Positions 61,157-64,000 of a DNA stretch of 64,000 nt are shown here, in pieces. Made by a program: the position numbers and the translations under genes. This DNA is from Hymenobacter terricola (GTDB taxonomy: Bacteria; Bacteroidota; Bacteroidia; Cytophagales; Hymenobacteraceae): positions 62,001-126,000 of the forward strand of contig NZ_JAGEMO020000013.1 of the NCBI RefSeq assembly GCF_017921975.2, written 5' to 3'. Position 1 is the stretch's first letter. Every line of letters starts with the position of its first letter. Under the pieces are notes generated by a model, which was not told where the DNA came from, made no database searches, and saw nothing but the letters and a program-made list of their open reading frames with translations.

Positions 61157-62644
61157 ATGCTCCTCACCATCTCCACCACCTACCAGCCCGCCACCGACCT
61201 CGGCTACCTGCTGCATAAAAACCCGGCGCGCCTGCAAAGCATCGAAGTAGCCGGCGGCGAGGCCCACATCTTCTATCCCGAAGCCTCCGCCGAACGCTGC
61301 ACCGCCGCCCTGCTGCTCGACCTTGACCCCATCGGACTCGTGCGCGGCCGCAGCGGCAGCAATGGCGAAGGCTTTGCCCTGGAGCAATACGTGAACGACC
61401 GGCCCTACGTAGCCTCGTCCTTCCTGAGCGCGGCCCTGAGCAAAGCCTTCGGCACGGCCATGAACGGCACCTGCAAAGACAAGCCCGACCTGCCCGCCCA
61501 GGCTTTGCCGCTGGCCGTGAAAGTGGCCGTCGTATCCGCGCCCGGCCCCGACTGGCCGCGCCGCCTTTTTGAGCCGTTGGGCTACGAAGTGGAAATCGAA
61601 ACCACGCCGCTCGACCCCACCGTGCCGGAGTGGGGCGACAGCCGCTACTACACCCTGCACCTGCACCACGCCGGCCTGCGCCTGCAGGACGTGCTGACCC
61701 ACCTCTACGTGCTGCTCCCGGTGCTCGACAACGACAAGCACTACTACATCGGCGAAAACGAAGCAGAAAAGCTGCTGCACCGCGGCGGCGACTGGCTGCC
61801 CCAGCACCCGGAGCGCGGCTTTATTACGCGGCGTTACCTGCGCTACCTGGCGGCGTACGTGAACCCCACGCTGGCGCGGCTGATGGAAGGGGATGAGGAC
61901 CTGACGGAAACCTCACCCCCTGACCCCCTCTCCCGTGGAGAGGGGGCACCGGAAATGCCCGTTGCAGAATCGTCAGGCTCCCCCTCTCCGCGGGAGAGGG
62001 GGCGGGGGGGTGAGGTGAACGGGGAGGGCGACCAACGCCTGAGCCTCCACGACCAGCGCCTCCAGCAAGTGGCCCACGAAATCTATGAACTAGGTCCCAA
62101 ACGCGTGCTCGACCTGGGCTGCGGCGAAGGCAAGCTGCTACGGCTGCTCCTGCGCCAGTCCAAAATCGAGTACCTCCTCGGCATGGACGTGTCGCACCAA
62201 GCCCTGGCCCGCGCCGCCCAGCGCCTGCACCTAGACGAGATGCCCCCGCGCCAGCGCACCCGCCTCGACCTCATCCAGGGCTCGCTGCTTTACCGCGACG
62301 AGCGCCTCGCCGGCTTCGACGCGGCGGCCCTGGTCGAAGTCATCGAGCACCTGGACGAAAACCGCCTCGCCGCCCTCGAAGCCGTGGTGTTTGGTCAGGC
62401 CCGCCCGGCGCACGTCTTCGTCACCACCCCCAACGCCGACTATAACCAACTCTTCGAGAAGCTAAACGCCGGCGAATTCCGCCACGACGACCACCGCTTC
62501 GAATGGTCCCGCGCCGAGTTCTCTGCCTGGGCTGCCGGCGTGGCCGGGCGGCACGGGTATCAGGTGCGGCTGGTGGGCATGGGGGAGGAGGTGGAAGGCG
62601 TGGGCGCGCCCTCGCAGATGGCGGTGTTTGAAACTACTCTTTAA
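61157..62644 (+). CDS. hen1: 3'-terminal RNA ribose 2'-O-methyltransferase Hen1
   Basis: A 495-residue RNA-repair enzyme. Residues 1-245 are the bacterial Hen1 N-terminal domain (starting LLTISTTYQPATDLGYLL) that partners Pnkp. The methyltransferase follows from about 290: VLDLGCGEGKLLRLL (SAM site), VEVIEHLDENRL and FRHDDHRFEWSR (metal-binding E and H residues). It methylates the 2'-OH at the break before Pnkp seals the RNA, so that it cannot be cut again at that site. An in-frame repeat makes residues about 252-287, in the linker. The ATG at 61157 gives the family start. Confidence 0.94.
   Translation: MLLTISTTYQPATDLGYLLHKNPARLQSIEVAGGEAHIFYPEASAERCTAALLLDLDPIGLVRGRSGSNGEGFALEQYVNDRPYVASSFLSAALSKAFGTAMNGTCKDKPDLPAQALPLAVKVAVVSAPGPDWPRRLFEPLGYEVEIETTPLDPTVPEWGDSRYYTLHLHHAGLRLQDVLTHLYVLLPVLDNDKHYYIGENEAEKLLHRGGDWLPQHPERGFITRRYLRYLAAYVNPTLARLMEGDEDLTETSPPDPLSRGEGAPEMPVAESSGSPSPRERGRGGEVNGEGDQRLSLHDQRLQQVAHEIYELGPKRVLDLGCGEGKLLRLLLRQSKIEYLLGMDVSHQALARAAQRLHLDEMPPRQRTRLDLIQGSLLYRDERLAGFDAAALVEVIEHLDENRLAALEAVVFGQARPAHVFVTTPNADYNQLFEKLNAGEFRHDDHRFEWSRAEFSAWAAGVAGRHGYQVRLVGMGEEVEGVGAPSQMAVFETTL
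61911..62017. repeat. CCCCCTCTCC-GGAGAGGGGG repeat inside hen1
   Basis: Two palindromes, CCCCCTCTCCCGTGGAGAGGGGG and CCCCTCTCCGCGGGAGAGGGG (here only cores are meant), are flanked by CTCACCCCC and GGGGGGTGAGG, making one inverted pair of 107 bases. It is read as TSPPDPLSRGEG and GSPSPRERGRGGE. Relative of 17305-17430. Confidence 0.85.
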
Positions 62645-63473
62645 CGACGGGTTTAGTACTAAGCTTTAGTTCCTCGACCTTCATTAGGGCATCAAGGACA
62701 AGACTTATTTTGTTCCCGATTAGACAGTAGTATTTGCCTTTTTTAAATTCTGTCATAATGCCGATTAGCTTGTAATCGACTGTCCATTTTTCGTTTTGAT
62801 GAGTTGGTAATAGTAGCCATAAACCGCAACCGCTTAAGCCATATGGTTGAATTTTGATTTTTTTATCTTCTCCTGTCCGGACATCTACTCCCTTTCCCTT
62901 AAAATCAAGAATGAAACATGTTTTTGGGTCGAACTTATAATACTCATAAACTTTTTCCTTAGCAGGTTCAACGAAAAACCCTTCTGCTTGAGATTGCAAC
63001 TCTCCATCTATCTCTTTGGTGCTATCCTCTGGATATCCAAAAACGCAATATTGTGTTGCATAGAATAGCTCTGAATGGCCACGGAATTTTGAAATAGGAA
63101 GGAACCTATAGCCACCTTCTAAAGCAGGAAGTATGTGGGGGTGAAGTTTTATATAGGCTAGGTCTATTGTTTTATCAACACCAAGGTTTGTTACCAGAAC
63201 TTTACCACTTATTGCAGTGAAGCCATCACGACTTTTGATAAACAATGGTTTGGTTTGCGTTAGATGTTCAGCTACATGTGCTGCAGTTAGAATGTAGTGA
63301 TGTCCACCTAAAAAAGCCATTATACCAGAACCAAATGGTTTCATCTTAGAGCTAGTATCCATCTCGAAAATTTGACATGTATGAGGCATCAGTTCATTGC
63401 CCATTAGCTTGTCTAAGGCTTCATCTAGCTCAGGCGTAAACGTTATTTTAATAGAGGAGTCAGGGTTAAGCAT
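62634..63473 (-). CDS. Trypsin-like serine protease inserted between hen1 and pnkp
   Basis: A 279-residue protein with the chymotrypsin-fold triad: H66 in LTAAHVAEH, D104 in TIDLAYIKL, S214 in YGLSGCGLW. No signal peptide is seen, so it is probably cytoplasmic. Codon use is strikingly A+T-rich compared with hen1 and pnkp. Its stop overlaps the end of hen1 by 11 bases and its start is 36 bases from that of pnkp. Cytoplasmic trypsin-like proteins of this sort occur in defence and toxin systems. Acquisition by transfer is likely. Confidence 0.8.
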   Translation of the reverse strand: MLNPDSSIKITFTPELDEALDKLMGNELMPHTCQIFEMDTSSKMKPFGSGIMAFLGGHHYILTAAHVAEHLTQTKPLFIKSRDGFTAISGKVLVTNLGVDKTIDLAYIKLHPHILPALEGGYRFLPISKFRGHSELFYATQYCVFGYPEDSTKEIDGELQSQAEGFFVEPAKEKVYEYYKFDPKTCFILDFKGKGVDVRTGEDKKIKIQPYGLSGCGLWLLLPTHQNEKWTVDYKLIGIMTEFKKGKYYCLIGNKISLVLDALMKVEELKLSTKPVVKE

Positions 63474-63509
63474 TTTTTAATCGTCGTTTTTGAAGCAAGT
63501 ACCTTTCCA

Positions 63510-64000
63510 ATGCCCCAAGATACCCTCAAGCTCCCCGAACTCTCCCTCGTCCTCCTCATCGGCAGCACGGGCGCGGGCAAATCCACCTTCGCCCGGCGCT
63601 TGTTCAAACCCACGGAAATCGTGTCGTCGGATGCCTGCCGAGGCTACGTGGCCGACGATGAAAACGACCAATCGGCCAGTAAAGACGCGTTTGAGCTGCT
63701 GCACTACCTGGTGGCCAAGCGCCTGAAGCGCGGGCTGCTCACCGTGGTCGATGCCACCAACGTGCAGCCCGAAGGCCGCAAGCCCCTGGTGGCCCTGGCC
63801 CGCCAATACCACGTCCTCCCCGTGGCCATCGTGCTCGACGTGCCCGAATCCGTGGCTCAGCAGCGCAACGCCCAGCGCCCCGACCGCCGCCACCTGGGCC
63901 GGCACGTCATTGCCAGCCACCGCCAGCAGCTGCGCCGCAGCCTGCGCAGTCTGAAAGAGGAGGGCTTCCGGCACGTCCACCACCTGCGTAGCGTGGAAGA
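63510..64000 (+). CDS. pnkp: Polynucleotide kinase-phosphatase Pnkp, N-terminal part (cut by window end)
   Basis: The first 163 residues show the 5'-kinase domain: Walker A LLIGSTGAGKSTFARR, SSDACRG (substrate site), VVDATNVQPEGRKPL and the lid RNAQRPDR. In full-length Pnkp a metallophosphatase and a ligase domain follow. With Hen1 it repairs RNAs cut by ribotoxins. The ATG at 63510 is two bases after a TACCTTTC promoter-like element. Here it is separated from hen1 by an inverted protease gene instead of being adjacent. Confidence 0.88.
   Translation, partial: MPQDTLKLPELSLVLLIGSTGAGKSTFARRLFKPTEIVSSDACRGYVADDENDQSASKDAFELLHYLVAKRLKRGLLTVVDATNVQPEGRKPLVALARQYHVLPVAIVLDVPESVAQQRNAQRPDRRHLGRHVIASHRQQLRRSLRSLKEEGFRHVHHLRSVE

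Overview
The window looks like a piece of a Hymenobacter-like member of the Bacteroidota (Cytophagales). The support is threefold: a high-GC chromosome; promoters of the Bacteroidota type (TAnnTTTG about 7 bases before the transcript start) with few clear Shine-Dalgarno sites; and gene families common in that group (DUF3127, DUF1571, TPR histidine kinases, PorT-like barrels, a GT28-like transferase next to an LpxH-like phosphatase). It is an ordinary chromosomal segment. I saw no rRNA, tRNA, transposase, phage module or CRISPR array.

Layout. 1-4.3 kb: an SDR cut by the window edge and pyruvate carboxylase. 4.3-9 kb: an outer-membrane channel-like protein, an esterase with an overlapping lipoprotein gene, and a leucine-rich-repeat protein kinase. 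8.8-12.8 kb: a three-gene type I secretion-like operon (ABC membrane domain without ATPase, HlyD, TolC). 13-20 kb: a repeat-rich stretch, a second copy of the lipoprotein, an AddA/UvrD-type helicase and a small barrel protein. 20-29 kb: thioesterase, cold-shock protein, DEAD-box helicase, flavoprotein, two dehydrogenase-fold proteins and a DUF1571 protein. 29.4-36.4 kb: an amide-ligase island (two ATP-grasp proteins, a YbdK/GCS2-type carboxylate-amine ligase, a class I amidotransferase, two esterases). 36.5-45.2 kb: an AlbA_2 protein, an SSB-like DUF3127 protein, isoaspartyl peptidase, aldo/keto reductase, cyanophycinase, M1 aminopeptidase and an L,D-transpeptidase. 45.4-53.2 kb: an XRE regulator, small and decayed genes, a second DEAD-box helicase, a Nudix hydrolase, a linalool dehydratase-like secreted protein and a small hydrophobic peptide under a possible antisense RNA. 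53.4-61 kb: a TPR histidine kinase, LpxH-like phosphatase, glycosyltransferase and GH1 beta-glucosidase. 61-64 kb: the RNA-repair pair Hen1 and Pnkp, split by an inverted, A+T-rich trypsin-like protease gene.

Three themes stand out. First, many palindromic repeat families are scattered through the window. Several lie inside open reading frames and are read in frame, in the helicase at 15480-19031 and in Hen1, in the manner of protein-coding palindromic elements. Second, 29.4-43 kb combines predicted amide-bond-forming enzymes with predicted peptide- and isopeptide-cleaving enzymes, which suggests metabolism of an unusual peptide-like compound. Third, the Hen1-Pnkp pair with its inserted protease, and the small hydrophobic ORF at 52147-52266, are candidates for defence or toxin-type functions. 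All functions are inferred from sequence by eye; no search was run.
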